Shown here: positions 48,869 through 60,253 of the stretch, in pieces | Position numbering within the stretch: the first letter of the stretch is position 1 | How the letters are laid out: the number at the start of each line of letters is the position of its first letter | Assembly (NCBI RefSeq): GCF_947489715.1 | Contig: NZ_CANLER010000002.1 | Span: forward strand, 639,597-703,596 | DNA from: an uncultured Roseovarius sp. | GTDB lineage: Bacteria; Pseudomonadota; Alphaproteobacteria; Rhodobacterales; Rhodobacteraceae | Direction of reading: 5' to 3' | Length of the DNA stretch: 64,000 nt | The notes under the pieces: generated by a model | The model's input: the letters and a program-made list of their open reading frames with translations, nothing else | The model's database searches: none | Told to the model about the DNA's origin: nothing | Translations under genes and position numbers: made by a program

Positions 48869-49318
48869 ATGACTGATTTTCTGGTTGGCCTTTATCCTTG
48901 GACCAAGGCTTTTCATATTATGTCGGTGATCGCCTGGATGGCTGGCCTTTTTTATCTTCCCCGTCTCTTTGTACATCATGTCGAACAGGCAGCGAAGAGT
49001 GACCAGATTGATCCCATCTTTCAGATGATGGAGGTCAAGCTGCTGCGTCTGATCATGAACCCGTCCATGATCGCCACTTGGGTTTTCGGCCTGATGCTTG
49101 TCTTCACACCGGGCATTGTCGACTGGACATCTATATGGCCCTACACCAAGACGGCAGCGGTGCTGGCAATGACATGGTTCCATCATTGGCTGGGGTATCG
49201 CCGCAAGGATTTCATAAAGGGTCAGAACACCGTCACAGGCCGCCAGTATCGCCTGATGAACGAAGTGCCGACCGTGCTGATGGTGATCATTGTCCTTTCG
49301 GTCGTTATCCGCTTCTAG
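48869..49318 (+). CDS. hemJ: Protoporphyrinogen IX oxidase HemJ
   Basis: 149-aa membrane protein with four hydrophobic segments. HemJ converts protoporphyrinogen IX to protoporphyrin IX in haem synthesis in bacteria lacking HemG/HemY. Family features: KAFHIMSVIAWMAGLFYLPRLFVHH (His ligands), MNPSMIATWVFGLML, and WFHHWLGYRRKDF. First rightward gene next to the origin candidate. Confidence 0.95.
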   Translation: MTDFLVGLYPWTKAFHIMSVIAWMAGLFYLPRLFVHHVEQAAKSDQIDPIFQMMEVKLLRLIMNPSMIATWVFGLMLVFTPGIVDWTSIWPYTKTAAVLAMTWFHHWLGYRRKDFIKGQNTVTGRQYRLMNEVPTVLMVIIVLSVVIRF

Positions 49319-49438
49319 GCTTTGTTGACTCACCCGCGCCCCGCCCTTATGTAGCTTGCCAAGCACCCGTCCGGGTGGCCTGTTTTCCAGCAATGAAATG
49401 AATGCGCGCGCCGGTCGCCGATTCAAAGGTATATTCCC

Positions 49439-50710
49439 ATGTCCCAAGACAAACTCAATCTCGCCGATCTCAAGGCGCAATCCGCCAAGGACCTTCTGTC
49501 AATGGCAGAAGAGCTTGAGATCGAAAACGCCTCGACCATGCGCAAGGGCGAGATGATGTTCCAGATTCTGCGCGAACGCGCGGATGAAGGCTGGGAAGTT
49601 TCAGGCGACGGTGTTCTGGAAGTGCTGCAAGATGGCTTCGGCTTTCTGCGTTCACCCGAGGCGAACTATCTTCCGGGCCCCGATGATATCTATGTTTCGC
49701 CTGACATGATCCGTAAATTCTCGCTTCGCACGGGTGACACCATCGAGGGTTTCATCAAAGCGCCGGAAGAGAATGAACGCTATTTCGCTCTGACCTCGGT
49801 AACGCAGATCAATTTCGAAGATCCTGAAAAAGCCAAGCACAAGATCGCTTTCGACAACCTGACCCCGCTTTATCCGGATGAGCGGCTGAATATGGAAATC
49901 GAAGATCCGACGATCAAGGATAAATCTGCTCGTGTGATCGACCTGGTGGCGCCTATCGGTAAAGGTCAGCGGTCGTTGATCGTGGCTCCGCCGCGCACCG
50001 GTAAAACGGTGATCCTGCAAAACATCGCGGCAAGCATCGAAGCTAACCACCCCGAATGCTATCTGATCGTTCTGCTGATTGACGAACGTCCCGAAGAGGT
50101 GACGGATATGCAGCGCTCGGTCAAAGGCGAGGTGATCAGCTCTACTTTCGACGAACCTGCCACCCGCCACGTTGCCGTGTCCGAGATGGTTATTGAAAAA
50201 GCCAAACGCCTGGTCGAACATAAACGAGATGTTGTGATTCTTCTTGATTCAATCACAAGACTTGGTAGGGCGTTCAACACTGTTGTGCCCTCCTCGGGTA
50301 AAGTTCTGACCGGTGGTGTGGATGCCAACGCGTTGCAACGGCCTAAACGTTTCTTTGGTGCGGCGCGGAATATCGAAGAAGGTGGCTCGCTTACCATTGT
50401 GTCCACCGCTCTGATCGACACCGGCAGCCGGATGGATGAAGTTATCTTTGAAGAGTTCAAAGGTACCGGTAACAGCGAACTGGTTCTGGATCGCAAGATC
50501 GCCGACAAACGCGTGTTCCCGGCCATCGACATTCTGAAATCCGGGACACGGAAAGAGGATCTGCTGATCGACAAGATCGACCTGCAGAAAACCTTTGTCC
50601 TGCGCCGGATTCTCAACCCGATGGGCACCACCGACGCCATCGAATTCTTGTTGTCAAAACTCAAACAGACCAAGACAAACTCCGAGTTTTTCGATTCCAT
50701 GAACACCTGA
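49439..50710 (+). CDS. rho: Transcription termination factor Rho
   Basis: 423-aa hexameric RNA helicase. N-terminal RNA-binding OB-fold region (about 50-130), Walker A APPRTGKT (183-190), Walker [17 protein letters not shown], and Q/R-loop regions in the C-terminal half. Immediately followed by mnmE (22 bp). Position between hemJ and mnmE is typical of this family. Confidence 0.99.
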   Translation: MSQDKLNLADLKAQSAKDLLSMAEELEIENASTMRKGEMMFQILRERADEGWEVSGDGVLEVLQDGFGFLRSPEANYLPGPDDIYVSPDMIRKFSLRTGDTIEGFIKAPEENERYFALTSVTQINFEDPEKAKHKIAFDNLTPLYPDERLNMEIEDPTIKDKSARVIDLVAPIGKGQRSLIVAPPRTGKTVILQNIAASIEANHPECYLIVLLIDERPEEVTDMQRSVKGEVISSTFDEPATRHVAVSEMVIEKAKRLVEHKRDVVILLDSITRLGRAFNTVVPSSGKVLTGGVDANALQRPKRFFGAARNIEEGGSLTIVSTALIDTGSRMDEVIFEEFKGTGNSELVLDRKIADKRVFPAIDILKSGTRKEDLLIDKIDLQKTFVLRRILNPMGTTDAIEFLLSKLKQTKTNSEFFDSMNT

Positions 50711-50732
50711 TCGGGTCGTCACGGGGTCGGCT

Positions 50733-52019
50733 ATGGATACCGTCTATGCTCTTTCAACGGCGCAGGGAAAATCTGGCGTCGCTGTGATCCGCGTGTCTGG
50801 GCCACAATCATTATCTGCGGCTCAGGCTCTTTGCGGCGATATCCCCCCCTTCAGACAAGCCTCGCTTCGCATCCTGCGTGATCCGGATGGTAAGCGTCTT
50901 GATGAAGCGCTTGTTCTGACCTTCCCTAAAGATGGCAGTTTTACCGGCGAAGACGTGGTTGAGCTTCAAACACATGGCAGCATCGCGGGTGTTTCCTCGG
51001 TACTGACAGCGCTCTCTGCCATGGACACCCTTCGTCCAGCCGATCCGGGTGAATTCACCCGCCGAGCGTTGGAAAATGGCCGTCTTGATTTGACCCAGGT
51101 CGAGGGTCTGGCCGATCTGATCGACGCGGAGACCGAGGCGCAACGTCGTCAAGCGATGCGTGTTCTGTCGGGCGATCTTGGGAAACGTGCTGAAATATGG
51201 CGGCAAAAACTGATCCGGGCGGCCGCTTTGCTGGAAGCCACGATAGACTTCGCCGATGAAGAAGTACCTGTAGATGTCTCGCCAGAGGTCTCAGAGCTGG
51301 TCTCAGATGTGATCTTGTCGCTAGATGCTGAGATCAAGGGCGTGGATCATGCGGAACGCATCCGTGCGGGATTTGAGGTCGCCATCATTGGTGCTCCAAA
51401 CGTCGGAAAATCTACTCTTCTCAATGCCTTAGCTGGTCGTGAAGCGGCGATTACCTCGGAATATGCGGGCACCACGCGTGACGTAATCGAGGTTCGGATG
51501 GATTTAGGTGGGCTACCGGTCACGCTACTGGATACAGCCGGGCTGAGGGAGTCTGACGATGTCGTTGAAACCATGGGCATTGACCGCGCGCGGCAGCGGG
51601 CTGGCGTCGCTGATCTGCGTGTCTTCCTTGTTGAAAAAGGGAAAACGCCGGATTTCGCCATTGGACCAGATGATATAGTGCTGAATGCCAAGGCCGATTT
51701 GCTTTCAGATAAAGCCAATGCAGTTTCTGGGCAGACCGGTTTTGGTATCTCGCAGCTTGTTGACCAGATCGCCAGCATCCTGAAAACGCGTACTGCAGGC
51801 ATCGGCGTCGCTACACGCCTGCGTCATCAACACGCAATGGTGCGTGGCAGGGATGCGCTGACCTCGATGATGTCATTATTACCGCAAGGCGAAGATACCG
51901 CAGATATTGCTGCCGAAGAGCTCCGTACAGCTATCCGGTCGCTTGATTCTCTGGTAGGACGCGTTGATATCGAAAACGTCCTGGATGAGATTTTTGCCAG
52001 CTTCTGTCTTGGCAAGTGA
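50733..52019 (+). CDS. mnmE: tRNA modification GTPase MnmE
   Basis: 428 aa. With MnmG forms 5-carboxymethylaminomethyl modification at uridine 34 of certain tRNAs. N-terminal tetrahydrofolate domain; G domain at about 215-375 with G1 GAPNVGKST (220-228) and DTAG (267-270); C-terminal CLGK (usually CIGK) with the catalytic Cys. Ends 3 bp before the mnmG open frame. Confidence 0.97.
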   Translation: MDTVYALSTAQGKSGVAVIRVSGPQSLSAAQALCGDIPPFRQASLRILRDPDGKRLDEALVLTFPKDGSFTGEDVVELQTHGSIAGVSSVLTALSAMDTLRPADPGEFTRRALENGRLDLTQVEGLADLIDAETEAQRRQAMRVLSGDLGKRAEIWRQKLIRAAALLEATIDFADEEVPVDVSPEVSELVSDVILSLDAEIKGVDHAERIRAGFEVAIIGAPNVGKSTLLNALAGREAAITSEYAGTTRDVIEVRMDLGGLPVTLLDTAGLRESDDVVETMGIDRARQRAGVADLRVFLVEKGKTPDFAIGPDDIVLNAKADLLSDKANAVSGQTGFGISQLVDQIASILKTRTAGIGVATRLRHQHAMVRGRDALTSMMSLLPQGEDTADIAAEELRTAIRSLDSLVGRVDIENVLDEIFASFCLGK

Positions 52020-52023
52020 GGAG

Positions 52024-52039
52024 TGTTTCACGTGAAACA
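52024..52039. other. parS site 1 (ParB-binding centromere)
   Basis: Perfect 16-bp palindrome TGTTTCACGTGAAACA, identical to the consensus ParB-binding site. It lies across the translation start of mnmG, between the Shine-Dalgarno and first codons. About 3.2 kb from the origin candidate; parA-parB are encoded 2.5-4 kb further right. Confidence 0.95.
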
Positions 52040-53900
52040 TTTTGACTTCGATGTGGTTGTGATTGGTGGTGGTCACGCGGGAGCAGAGGCCGCCCACGCT
52101 GCGGCGCGGATGGGAGCCAGCACTGCCCTCGTGACATTGGAGCATGCTGGTATTGGTGTGATGTCCTGCAATCCTGCGATTGGCGGTTTGGGCAAGGGCC
52201 ATCTGGTACGTGAAATTGATGCGTTGGACGGGGTAATGGGCCGAGTAGCGGATGCGGCTGGTATCCAATTTCGTTTGCTCAACCGGCGCAAAGGACCTGC
52301 TGTACAAGGCCCTCGCGCCCAGGCGGATCGCAAAATCTATCGCGAAACCATGCAGGCCGAAACCGATGCACAGGAAAATCTGAGTGTCATCGAAGGGGAA
52401 GCCAGTGATTTCCTGATGACTGGCGATCGCGTCACCGGAGTGGTGCTGGATGATGGTAGCCAGATAAAAGCCGGCGCGGTGATCCTGACGACAGGTACGT
52501 TTTTACGCGGCGTGATTCATATCGGCGACGTGTCGCGCCCGGGCGGCCGCATGGGCGATAAACCTTCAGTCAAGCTTGCAGAACGAATTGATTCCTTTGA
52601 TCTTTCTCTTGGCCGATTGAAAACTGGCACCCCGCCCCGTCTTGATGGAAAGACAATTGCCTGGGATCAGTTAGAGCTTCAGCCGGGCGATGATGATCCA
52701 GTGCTTTTCTCTTTCCTGTCCGATAAACCTCCAGCGTGTCAGATTTCCTGTGGAATCACGCATACCAACGAAAAAACTCACGAAATCATTCGCGAAAACC
52801 TTGAACGCTCAGCGATGTATGGCGGCCACATCGATGGTGTTGGCCCACGTTATTGCCCGTCGATTGAGGATAAAATTGTCAGATTTGCTGATAAGACCTC
52901 ACACCAGGTTTTTCTGGAGCCGGAAAGCCTTTCGGACAATGTTATCTATCCCAACGGCATCTCTACGTCCCTCCCTCAAGAGGTCCAGTTGGATTACGTA
53001 CATTCGATTACTGGGCTAGAGGGCACCACGATCCTGCAACCAGGCTATGCAATCGAATATGATTATGTTGATCCAAGGGCGCTGGACGCAACGTTGGCCG
53101 TTAAAACGGTGCCCGGCCTTTATCTGGCGGGTCAGATCAATGGCACGACAGGTTATGAGGAAGCCGCGGCGCAAGGTATGGTCGCGGGTTTGAATGCCGC
53201 CCTTGCCGTCAAGGGCGACGCGCCAACGTTGTTCAGTCGGTCTGACAGCTATATCGGCGTCATGGTTGATGACCTTATCACGCGAGGTGTAACCGAACCC
53301 TACCGGATGTTCACCTCGCGCGCCGAATTCCGGCTTTCCCTGCGGGCAGATAACGCCGATCAGCGGCTGACACCCAAGGGTATCGCTTTGGGTTGCGTGG
53401 CTGAAGCACGTAAAAAATGCTTTGAATACAAGATAGAAAGGCTTTCCGCAGGTCGCGCACAGCTCGAAGAAAACAGCTTTACACCGAAGCAACTCGCGGA
53501 AATTGGCCTGAAGGTTAATCAGGACGGCTCGCGCAGAACGGCGTTTCAGCTGCTCGCATTTCCAGATATCGACTTCATGGCCCTGTACAAACTGGACGAT
53601 AGTTTTTCGCAGATTGATGCGGAAACACGTTCACAGCTTGAGAAAGATGCGCTCTACGCCAATTATATCGACAGGCAGAACCGCGACGTAGAGATGATGA
53701 AGCGGGATGAAGCGCAGGTGATACCTGTAGATTTCGACTACAGCAGCATCCAGGGGCTATCGAACGAACTTAAGTCCAAATTGACCATTGCGCGCCCAGC
53801 GAACCTGGCACAGGCCGGGCGCATTGATGGGATGACCCCCGCCGCGCTTACCCTTGTCATGGCACGGCTTCGCCAGGAACGTCGTGGAAAATCGGCATGA
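52032..53900 (+). CDS. mnmG: tRNA modification enzyme MnmG (GidA)
   Basis: 622-aa FAD protein that works with MnmE. Rossmann FAD motif [10 protein letters not shown] near the N-terminus, [15 protein letters not shown] and GTFLRG. Two in-frame GTG starts exist: 52023 and 52032. I chose 52032 because GAGGAG lies 7-8 nt upstream and gives the canonical [14 protein letters not shown]. The parS palindrome overlaps this start. Its stop overlaps rsmG (ATGA). Confidence 0.96.
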   Translation: MKHFDFDVVVIGGGHAGAEAAHAAARMGASTALVTLEHAGIGVMSCNPAIGGLGKGHLVREIDALDGVMGRVADAAGIQFRLLNRRKGPAVQGPRAQADRKIYRETMQAETDAQENLSVIEGEASDFLMTGDRVTGVVLDDGSQIKAGAVILTTGTFLRGVIHIGDVSRPGGRMGDKPSVKLAERIDSFDLSLGRLKTGTPPRLDGKTIAWDQLELQPGDDDPVLFSFLSDKPPACQISCGITHTNEKTHEIIRENLERSAMYGGHIDGVGPRYCPSIEDKIVRFADKTSHQVFLEPESLSDNVIYPNGISTSLPQEVQLDYVHSITGLEGTTILQPGYAIEYDYVDPRALDATLAVKTVPGLYLAGQINGTTGYEEAAAQGMVAGLNAALAVKGDAPTLFSRSDSYIGVMVDDLITRGVTEPYRMFTSRAEFRLSLRADNADQRLTPKGIALGCVAEARKKCFEYKIERLSAGRAQLEENSFTPKQLAEIGLKVNQDGSRRTAFQLLAFPDIDFMALYKLDDSFSQIDAETRSQLEKDALYANYIDRQNRDVEMMKRDEAQVIPVDFDYSSIQGLSNELKSKLTIARPANLAQAGRIDGMTPAALTLVMARLRQERRGKSA

Positions 53901-54508
53901 CGGCGCAATCCGTGCCGAATGTTTCACGTGAAACAAATGAGAGATTGGAACATTACGCCGCGTTGTTGCGCAAATGGAATCCATCCATCAATCTGGTTTC
54001 GAAATCGACAATTGAAAATCTCTGGTCGCGTCATATCCTTGATTCCACTCAGATTCTCGACCTGGCACCTCACCCCGTTAGCCATTGGGCCGATCTGGGA
54101 TCTGGCGGCGGCTTTCCCGGACTGGTGGTTGCCATCCTTGCAATGGAAACCGGATCGCCCACCAAAACAACGCTTGTTGAAAGCGATGCGCGCAAATGCA
54201 CTTTTCTGCGCACGGTCATCCGCGAAACCGGTGCAAATGCCGAAGTGCTGAACGACAGGATAGAAAATATCCCGCCGCTCGACGTGGATGTATTGAGTGC
54301 GCGTGCGCTGGCTGATCTTTCAACCTTGCTGGAATTCACCGAAAGGCATATGCTCCCGAAGGGTATGGCGCTGTTTCCCAAGGGCGAAACCTGGCAGAAA
54401 GAGCTGACCAAGGCGCAATCCAAGTGGCAATTTGAAACTCAGTTTGCTAAGAGTGAAACCGAAGCAGGCCCCGTCATTTTGCGTATTACAGGAGTTTCGC
54501 GTGTCTGA
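53897..54508 (+). CDS. rsmG: 16S rRNA 7-methylguanosine methyltransferase RsmG
   Basis: 203 aa. SAM-dependent N7 methylation of G527 of 16S rRNA. SAM motif [13 protein letters not shown] (about 58-70). The N-terminal residues NVSRETN are encoded by a parS palindrome. ATGA overlap with mnmG; 8-bp overlap with parA. Confidence 0.96.
   Translation: MTAQSVPNVSRETNERLEHYAALLRKWNPSINLVSKSTIENLWSRHILDSTQILDLAPHPVSHWADLGSGGGFPGLVVAILAMETGSPTKTTLVESDARKCTFLRTVIRETGANAEVLNDRIENIPPLDVDVLSARALADLSTLLEFTERHMLPKGMALFPKGETWQKELTKAQSKWQFETQFAKSETEAGPVILRITGVSRV
53920..53935. other. parS site 2 (ParB-binding centromere)
   Basis: Second perfect copy of TGTTTCACGTGAAACA, 1896 bp from the first. It lies within the rsmG coding sequence, where it is read as Asn-Val-Ser-Arg-Glu-Thr. 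Two identical palindromes beside parAB make a chromosome-partition centromere very likely. Confidence 0.95.
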
Positions 54509-55310
54509 CCCCACCCGTCCGCGTGGACCCAAGATTATCGCCGTTGCCAACCAGAAAGGTGGGGTTGGCAAAACCACCACTGCCATCAATCTTGCTGCTG
54601 CCCTGGCCGAGGCCAATAACAGGGTTTTGATTGTCGATCTTGATCCCCAGGGTAATGCGTCTACAGGACTAGGGATAGATGCAGATGACCGAGAATACAC
54701 AACATATGACCTTCTTCTGGATGAAATCCCTCTCAACGATGTGATTCAGGAAACTGAGAACAAGAACCTGCTGATCATCCCGGCCACGGTCGATCTGAGC
54801 TCGGCAGATATCGAGCTGTTTTCGAATGAAAAGCGTAGTTTTCTGCTGCATGATGCGCTGCGGCAAACCGCGATGGACGCCTATGCGCTGGACTATATCC
54901 TGATTGATTGCCCGCCCTCGCTGAACCTTCTGACGGTAAATGCGATGGTGGCCGCGCACTCCGTCCTGATCCCGCTGCAATCCGAGTTTTTCGCGCTTGA
55001 AGGCGTGTCACAACTAATGCTGACCATTCGCGAAGTACGCCAGACCGCAAACCCAAATCTGCGGATCGAAGGTGTTGTCCTGACCATGTTCGATGCGCGT
55101 AACAACCTGTCGGGTGCGGTTGAGAAAGACGCGCGCGACAATCTGGGGGCGCTGGTCTTCAAGACCCGGATCCCACGCAATGTTCGCGTCAGTGAGGCGC
55201 CGTCTTACGCGGTGCCGGTGCTTGATTATGATACGACCTCAAAAGGTGCTCAGGCCTACCGTGATCTGGCGAAAGAACTGATGAAAAACCAGACGCGCGC
55301 CGCCGCTTGA
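54501..55310 (+). CDS. parA: Chromosome partitioning protein ParA
   Basis: 269-aa Walker-type ATPase of the ParABS segregation system. Deviant Walker A KGGVGKTT (19-26), DLDPQGNASTGLG and DCPPSLNLLT. Start is GTG at 54501 preceded by AGGAG, overlapping the rsmG stop by 8 bp. parB follows after 19 bp. Confidence 0.97.
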   Translation: MSDPTRPRGPKIIAVANQKGGVGKTTTAINLAAALAEANNRVLIVDLDPQGNASTGLGIDADDREYTTYDLLLDEIPLNDVIQETENKNLLIIPATVDLSSADIELFSNEKRSFLLHDALRQTAMDAYALDYILIDCPPSLNLLTVNAMVAAHSVLIPLQSEFFALEGVSQLMLTIREVRQTANPNLRIEGVVLTMFDARNNLSGAVEKDARDNLGALVFKTRIPRNVRVSEAPSYAVPVLDYDTTSKGAQAYRDLAKELMKNQTRAAA

Positions 55311-55329
55311 GCGTGCGAAGGAGCAGGGA

Positions 55330-56241
55330 ATGACCAAGAAACCAAAAAAACAGCGTGGTCTGGGCCGTGGCCTTTCGGCACTGATGGCCGATGTAACCGA
55401 AGACACGACACCGCAAACCAATGATGCGCCCGCCCGTGCTGACCTTCTGGTTCCGATTGAGAAAGTTGCTGCAAACCCGGATCAGCCGCGTCGCAGTTTT
55501 GACAAGGAACAGTTGGACGATCTAAGCGCCTCGATCGCGGAAAAGGGGATTATCCAACCTCTGATCGTTCGGCCCAGACCGGGGCATGACGGGGAGTATG
55601 AAATTGTTGCCGGCGAACGCCGGTGGCGTGCGGCCCAGATGGCCAAGCTGCATGAAATACCGGTTTTGGTGCGCGACTTCACCGATACCGAAGTTCTTGA
55701 AGTTGCGATCATTGAAAACATTCAGCGCGCTGATCTGAACCCCGTTGAGGAGGCTGTTGGCTACACTCAGTTGATGGAAAAATTCGGCCATACACAAGAT
55801 AAGCTGTCCCAGGTGCTTGGAAAAAGTCGCAGCTATATTGCGAATTCGGTACGGTTGTTGCAGCTTCCGACCGAAGTTCAGACCTATCTGCGTGATGGAA
55901 AGCTTTCAGCGGGACATGCCCGCGCATTGATAACTTGCGACAACCCGGCAGATCTTGCGCGCCAGGTGATCAAGAAAAACCTTTCGGTCCGGGAAACGGA
56001 AAAGCTGGCGAAATCCGGCGTGGGGAACATCTTCACTGAGGGCGGCAAAACGTCCAAACCCTCATCGAAGCCTACCAAGGATGCCGATACAAAGGCGCTG
56101 GAAGGGGATTTGTCGGCTAATTTGGGAATGAAAGTTAGCGTGGATCATAGCCCGGGCCAGGAAAACGGCCAGATCACGATCAAGTATGCATCGCTGGATC
56201 AGCTTGACGATCTCTGCCGCCTGCTAAGCGCTACCCGTTAG
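55330..56241 (+). CDS. parB: Chromosome partitioning protein ParB
   Basis: 303 aa. N-terminal ParB/Srx-like CTP-binding domain with RPRPGHDGEYEIVAGERRWRAA and NIQRADLNPVEE; central HTH that binds parS (KSRSYIANSVRLLQLP); C-terminal dimer domain. Shine-Dalgarno AAGGAG 8 nt before the ATG. 3' end overlaps a convergent ybaN-like gene by 11 bp. Confidence 0.97.
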   Translation: MTKKPKKQRGLGRGLSALMADVTEDTTPQTNDAPARADLLVPIEKVAANPDQPRRSFDKEQLDDLSASIAEKGIIQPLIVRPRPGHDGEYEIVAGERRWRAAQMAKLHEIPVLVRDFTDTEVLEVAIIENIQRADLNPVEEAVGYTQLMEKFGHTQDKLSQVLGKSRSYIANSVRLLQLPTEVQTYLRDGKLSAGHARALITCDNPADLARQVIKKNLSVRETEKLAKSGVGNIFTEGGKTSKPSSKPTKDADTKALEGDLSANLGMKVSVDHSPGQENGQITIKYASLDQLDDLCRLLSATR

Positions 56242-56584
56242 GGCGCGTCCAAATGAAAACGGCCACGCAACTTAGTGTAACTCCTTGAATAATAAGAATA
56301 ATTGGTCGTAACCCTAGCGCTAGCGAAATTCCGAACACGGCGACAATAGAGAGGGTCGAGATACGTTTTACCCGTGGACTGATAGCCCCATTGCGGTTCC
56401 AGTCCTCGATCACCGGCCCAAATCTTGGATGGGTCAGCAGCCAATTGTGCAAGCGTTCGGAGGAACGAGCGAAGCAGAAAGCCGCCAACAGGATGAAGGG
56501 CACCGTTGGCAATAAAGGTACCGCGATGCCAATCACGCCCAGTCCCAGGCTCGTCAGTCCCAATATCGCCCAGAACAGCCGCAT
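56231..56584 (-). CDS. YbaN/DUF454 family membrane protein
   Basis: 117-aa small inner-membrane protein with two or three hydrophobic segments and the family region GVIGIAVPLLPTVPFILLAAFCFARSSERLHNWLLTHPRFG. Function of YbaN proteins is not known to me. It overlaps hemW by 1 bp and parB by 11 bp. Confidence 0.9.
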   Translation of the reverse strand: MRLFWAILGLTSLGLGVIGIAVPLLPTVPFILLAAFCFARSSERLHNWLLTHPRFGPVIEDWNRNGAISPRVKRISTLSIVAVFGISLALGLRPIILIIQGVTLSCVAVFIWTRPNG

Positions 56585-57744
56585 TACATTCCTGACAGAA
56601 ATTCTTTGATTACGGCATTCAACAGCATCCGTCCCTGGTCTGTCACGCGAATTCGCTCAGGATCAGCGGTGATCATCCCAAGTCCTTCCAGCTCTCGAAT
56701 CTTCACCTTTGACAGCGCCTCACCCGCCATCACCTCATAGCGCGCGCGATCAATACCGTCGTTCACGCGCAATCCCATCATCAGGTATTCATCGGCCTGT
56801 TCGGGACCCGATAGCACCGTCGCCGGTTTTTCAGTTGTCCCGTGGTCTGCTTCCGTCAGCCATTTGGCGGGTGACGAAAACGCTTCGGTCGCCAGACGCG
56901 TACCGCCTTTTGAAATGCGCCCATGCGCGCCGGGACCGATGCCGACATAATCACCGTAACGCCAGTAAATCCGGTTATGCCGCGATTCTGCACCGGGTCG
57001 GGCATGGTTGGACACTTCATACGCCGGCAGGCCCGCGGCATCGCATAGCGCTTGCGTCACCTGATACATATCTGCGGACAGATCGTTCTCTGGCAAACCA
57101 CGCAATTTACCCGCTGCATAACGATCACCAAAGGCGGTGCCGTCTTCGATCGTCAGCTGGTAGAGGGATAAATGATCCACCGCCATGTTCAGCGCGGCCT
57201 GTAGTTCTTGCCGCCAATCTGTCAATGATTGATCCTGCCGGGCATAGATCAGATCAAAACTGACCCGACCAAAGCATTTTCGCGCGATATCAAAGGCCTG
57301 CCTTGCTTCGGCGACCGTATGGATGCGCCCCAGACGCCGTAGGTCCGTATCGTTTAGCGCCTGTATTCCCATCGAGATACGCGTGACGCCGCCATCGGCA
57401 TATCCTTGGAATCGCCCCGCTTCAACCGAGCCGGGATTGGCCTCAAGCGTCACCTCAAGATCATTGACCGTGGGCCAGCGTCGACGCACGCGGTCCAGCA
57501 CAGCGGCAACAACATCCGGATCCATCAGGCTGGGCGTGCCGCCGCCAAAAAACACTGAACTCAGAACCCGCCCCGGCAACATATCGGCATAGCGATCTAT
57601 TTCGCGCAGATAAGCGGCCTGCCAGGCGGATTGATCAATCTTGCGCGCGACATGGCTGTTGAAATCGCAATAGGGGCATTTGGCCTGACAGAACGGCCAG
57701 TGGATATAAAGGCCGAAACCCCCGATCTGCCAGTTCTCAGCCAA
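56584..57744 (-). CDS. hemW: Radical SAM protein HemW
   Basis: 386 aa. Radical SAM CxxxCxxC (Cys19, Cys23, Cys26) and FFGGGTPSLM; HemN-like C-terminal domain. HemW is a haem chaperone/HemN relative rather than the oxygen-independent coproporphyrinogen oxidase; the short N-terminus fits HemW. Leftward rph-rdgB-hemW-ybaN operon. Confidence 0.95.
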   Translation of the reverse strand: MAENWQIGGFGLYIHWPFCQAKCPYCDFNSHVARKIDQSAWQAAYLREIDRYADMLPGRVLSSVFFGGGTPSLMDPDVVAAVLDRVRRRWPTVNDLEVTLEANPGSVEAGRFQGYADGGVTRISMGIQALNDTDLRRLGRIHTVAEARQAFDIARKCFGRVSFDLIYARQDQSLTDWRQELQAALNMAVDHLSLYQLTIEDGTAFGDRYAAGKLRGLPENDLSADMYQVTQALCDAAGLPAYEVSNHARPGAESRHNRIYWRYGDYVGIGPGAHGRISKGGTRLATEAFSSPAKWLTEADHGTTEKPATVLSGPEQADEYLMMGLRVNDGIDRARYEVMAGEALSKVKIRELEGLGMITADPERIRVTDQGRMLLNAVIKEFLSGM

Positions 57745-58345
57745 AGGAACCGGCTACCAGCTTGGCAAAGGCATCGGCGCGGTGGCTGATGCGGTTCTTT
57801 TCCCAGCGGTCCATCTCACCGAATGTAATATCATGGCCATCGGGCATGAAAATCGGATCATAGCCGTGCCCTTCGCCGCCCCGCATCGGCCAGACGATCT
57901 GTCCTGCGACCTCGCCGGGATACACCTCGTCATGCCCATCAGGCCAGGCCAGCACTAATGTACAGCAAAACCGCGCTTTCCAAGGGGTGGTAACGCCGGT
58001 TTCCAAGAGGGCATCATGGGCGCGGGTCATCGCCATGACGAAATCGCGACCAGTCTCTGTTTCAGCCCAATCAGCCGTATAAACCCCGGGCTGGTTGCCA
58101 AGCGCATCAATCTCGATCCCGGAATCATCCGACAAAGCCGGCAACCCGGTGGCCTTGGCCGCCGCATGGGCCTTGATCCGCGCATTGCCGACAAATGTCG
58201 TCTCGGTTTCCTCTGGTTCTGTCAGGCCTTTTTCCGTCGCACCAATCACCCGGACCCCGAAAGGCCGCAGCAGGTCGGCGATCTCTTCCAGCTTGCCCGC
58301 ATTATGCGTGGCCACCAGAAGCGTATCGCCGTCAAACTTACGCAC
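57737..58345 (-). CDS. rdgB: XTP/dITP pyrophosphatase (RdgB/HAM1)
   Basis: 202 aa. Removes ITP/XTP from nucleotide pools. [32 protein letters not shown] and [13 protein letters not shown] are family motifs. GTG start at 58345 ([10 protein letters not shown]) overlaps the rph stop by 8 bp; a TTG at 58369 is in frame but less likely. Overlaps hemW by 8 bp. Confidence 0.95.
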   Translation of the reverse strand: MRKFDGDTLLVATHNAGKLEEIADLLRPFGVRVIGATEKGLTEPEETETTFVGNARIKAHAAAKATGLPALSDDSGIEIDALGNQPGVYTADWAETETGRDFVMAMTRAHDALLETGVTTPWKARFCCTLVLAWPDGHDEVYPGEVAGQIVWPMRGGEGHGYDPIFMPDGHDITFGEMDRWEKNRISHRADAFAKLVAGSFG

Positions 58346-59054
58346 CGGTCGCCGCCAATTGTGCCGCAACCAGCTCGTCCACGCCCTTTTCAGCCAGATC
58401 CATCAACTGGTTCATCTGATCGCGCGTATAGGTCGAACCTTCGGCGCTCATCTGCACCTCGATCAGCTGTTTTGATCCGGTCATGATGAAATTGCCATCA
58501 ACCCCGGCTTCGCTGTCCTCGGGGTAGTCCAGATCCAGCACCGGCTGCCCGGCATAAATACCGCAGGACACAGCGGCCACCGGATCGACCATCGGATCAC
58601 TGATCACATCACCCGCCTTCATCAGTTTCGCCACCGCAAGACGGAGCGCCACCCATCCGCCGGTGATCGACGCACAACGCGTGCCGCCATCGGCCTGAAT
58701 GACATCGCAGTCGACGGTGATCTGACGCTCGCCCAGGGCAACCCGGTCGACCCCGGCCCGCAGCGATCGGCCGATCAGACGCTGGATTTCCACCGTCCGG
58801 CCGCCCTGTTTGCCCGCGGTCGCCTCGCGACGCATCCGGCTGGTGGTCGACCGCGGCAGCATCCCGTATTCCGCCGTCACCCAGCCTAGCCCCGAGCCCT
58901 TGATGAACGGCGGCACCCGGTCTTCGATCGTGGCGGTGCACAGCACATGGGTATCGCCCATCCGGATCATGCAGGACCCTTCGGCATGTTTGGTAACACC
59001 GGTTTCGATTGAAACCGCCCGCATCTGGTTTAAGTCTCTTCCCGAAGGGCGCAT
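58338..59054 (-). CDS. rph: Ribonuclease PH
   Basis: 238 aa. Phosphorolytic 3'-5' exonuclease for tRNA 3'-end trimming. [45 protein letters not shown] and [17 protein letters not shown] are family motifs. Start ATG 59054. Divergent from hrcA, 120 bp apart, an arrangement common in alphaproteobacteria. Confidence 0.97.
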   Translation of the reverse strand: MRPSGRDLNQMRAVSIETGVTKHAEGSCMIRMGDTHVLCTATIEDRVPPFIKGSGLGWVTAEYGMLPRSTTSRMRREATAGKQGGRTVEIQRLIGRSLRAGVDRVALGERQITVDCDVIQADGGTRCASITGGWVALRLAVAKLMKAGDVISDPMVDPVAAVSCGIYAGQPVLDLDYPEDSEAGVDGNFIMTGSKQLIEVQMSAEGSTYTRDQMNQLMDLAEKGVDELVAAQLAATGA

Positions 59055-59174
59055 CACAAAATCCTCATATCTGTTGGGCTTGGGGATACAGGCGGCATAC
59101 ACCGGATAGCAACCCCGATTGACCTTTTGATCGGCGCAGCCTTTAGTACGGGCCGTAAACCGCGCAATGCAGAG

Positions 59175-60242
59175 ATGATGAGCGACAGCAGCAAAATTCT
59201 GGCCGAGATGAATGACCGCTCCCGCGAGGTGTTCCGCCGCGTGGTCGAAAGCTATCTCAGCAGCGGTGATCCTGTCGGGTCGCGCACCCTGACGCGGGAT
59301 ATGAGCGAAAAAGTCAGCGCTGCCACGATTCGCAACGTCATGCAGGACCTCGAATATCTTGGCCTCCTCGACAGCCCTCATATCAGTGCGGGACGCATCC
59401 CCACGCAGGAAGGGCTGCGCATGTTCGTCGACGGGTTGCTGGAAGTGGGCGATCTGGAGAACACGGACCGGCGCATGATGGACGCAACGCTGGGCAGCAA
59501 TTCCGACGATGTTGCCTCGGCGCTGGATCGTGTGGGTGCTGCGCTTTCTGGCGTGACACAAGGCGCTTCGCTTGTTCTGACGCCAAAACACGAGGCCCCG
59601 ATAAAGCATATTGAATTTGTGGGTCTGGGCCATGACCGCGCCCTTGTGGTGTTGGTTTTTGCCGACGGGCATGTAGAAAACCGGGTATTTTCCCCACCAC
59701 CGGGCCAGACGCCCAGCTCGATGCGCGAAGCGGCGAATTTCCTCAACGCGCTGATCGAAGGCAAGACGCTTTCAGAAGTGCAGACAGCGATCACCGCCCA
59801 GATTGACGCGCGCCGGCAAGAGATTGATCAGCTGGCACATGCGATGGTGGAAAGCGGGCTGGCCGTCTGGGGTGGTGAGGGCGACACCTATGAGCGACTG
59901 ATCGTGCGTGGCCGGGCGAATCTGTTGAATTCCGAGGCCGACGAACAGGATCTTGAACGCATCCGGACCCTCTTTGATGACCTCGAACGTAAACGAGATA
60001 TTGCCGAATTCCTCGAACTGACCGAGGAAGGCGAAGGTGTGCGCATTTTTATTGGCTCTGAGAACAAACTTTTCTCACTTTCGGGTTCCTCTTTGGTGGT
60101 GTCTCCCTATATGAACGCTGATCGAAAGATTGTTGGTGCGGTGGGCGTCATCGGCCCCACCCGCCTGAACTATGGACGGATCGTGCCGATTGTGGATTAC
60201 ACGGCACAACTGGTCGGCAAATTGATCGCCGATCGCGGCTAG
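59175..60242 (+). CDS. hrcA: Heat-inducible transcription repressor HrcA
   Basis: 355 aa. Repressor of chaperone genes at CIRCE elements. N-terminal winged HTH ([53 protein letters not shown]). ATG at 59175 chosen (ATGATG; second ATG at 59178). I see no CIRCE repeat in front of hrcA or dnaK. grpE starts 11 bp later. Confidence 0.96.
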   Translation: MMSDSSKILAEMNDRSREVFRRVVESYLSSGDPVGSRTLTRDMSEKVSAATIRNVMQDLEYLGLLDSPHISAGRIPTQEGLRMFVDGLLEVGDLENTDRRMMDATLGSNSDDVASALDRVGAALSGVTQGASLVLTPKHEAPIKHIEFVGLGHDRALVVLVFADGHVENRVFSPPPGQTPSSMREAANFLNALIEGKTLSEVQTAITAQIDARRQEIDQLAHAMVESGLAVWGGEGDTYERLIVRGRANLLNSEADEQDLERIRTLFDDLERKRDIAEFLELTEEGEGVRIFIGSENKLFSLSGSSLVVSPYMNADRKIVGAVGVIGPTRLNYGRIVPIVDYTAQLVGKLIADRG

Positions 60243-60253
60243 AGGTGAAAGAC

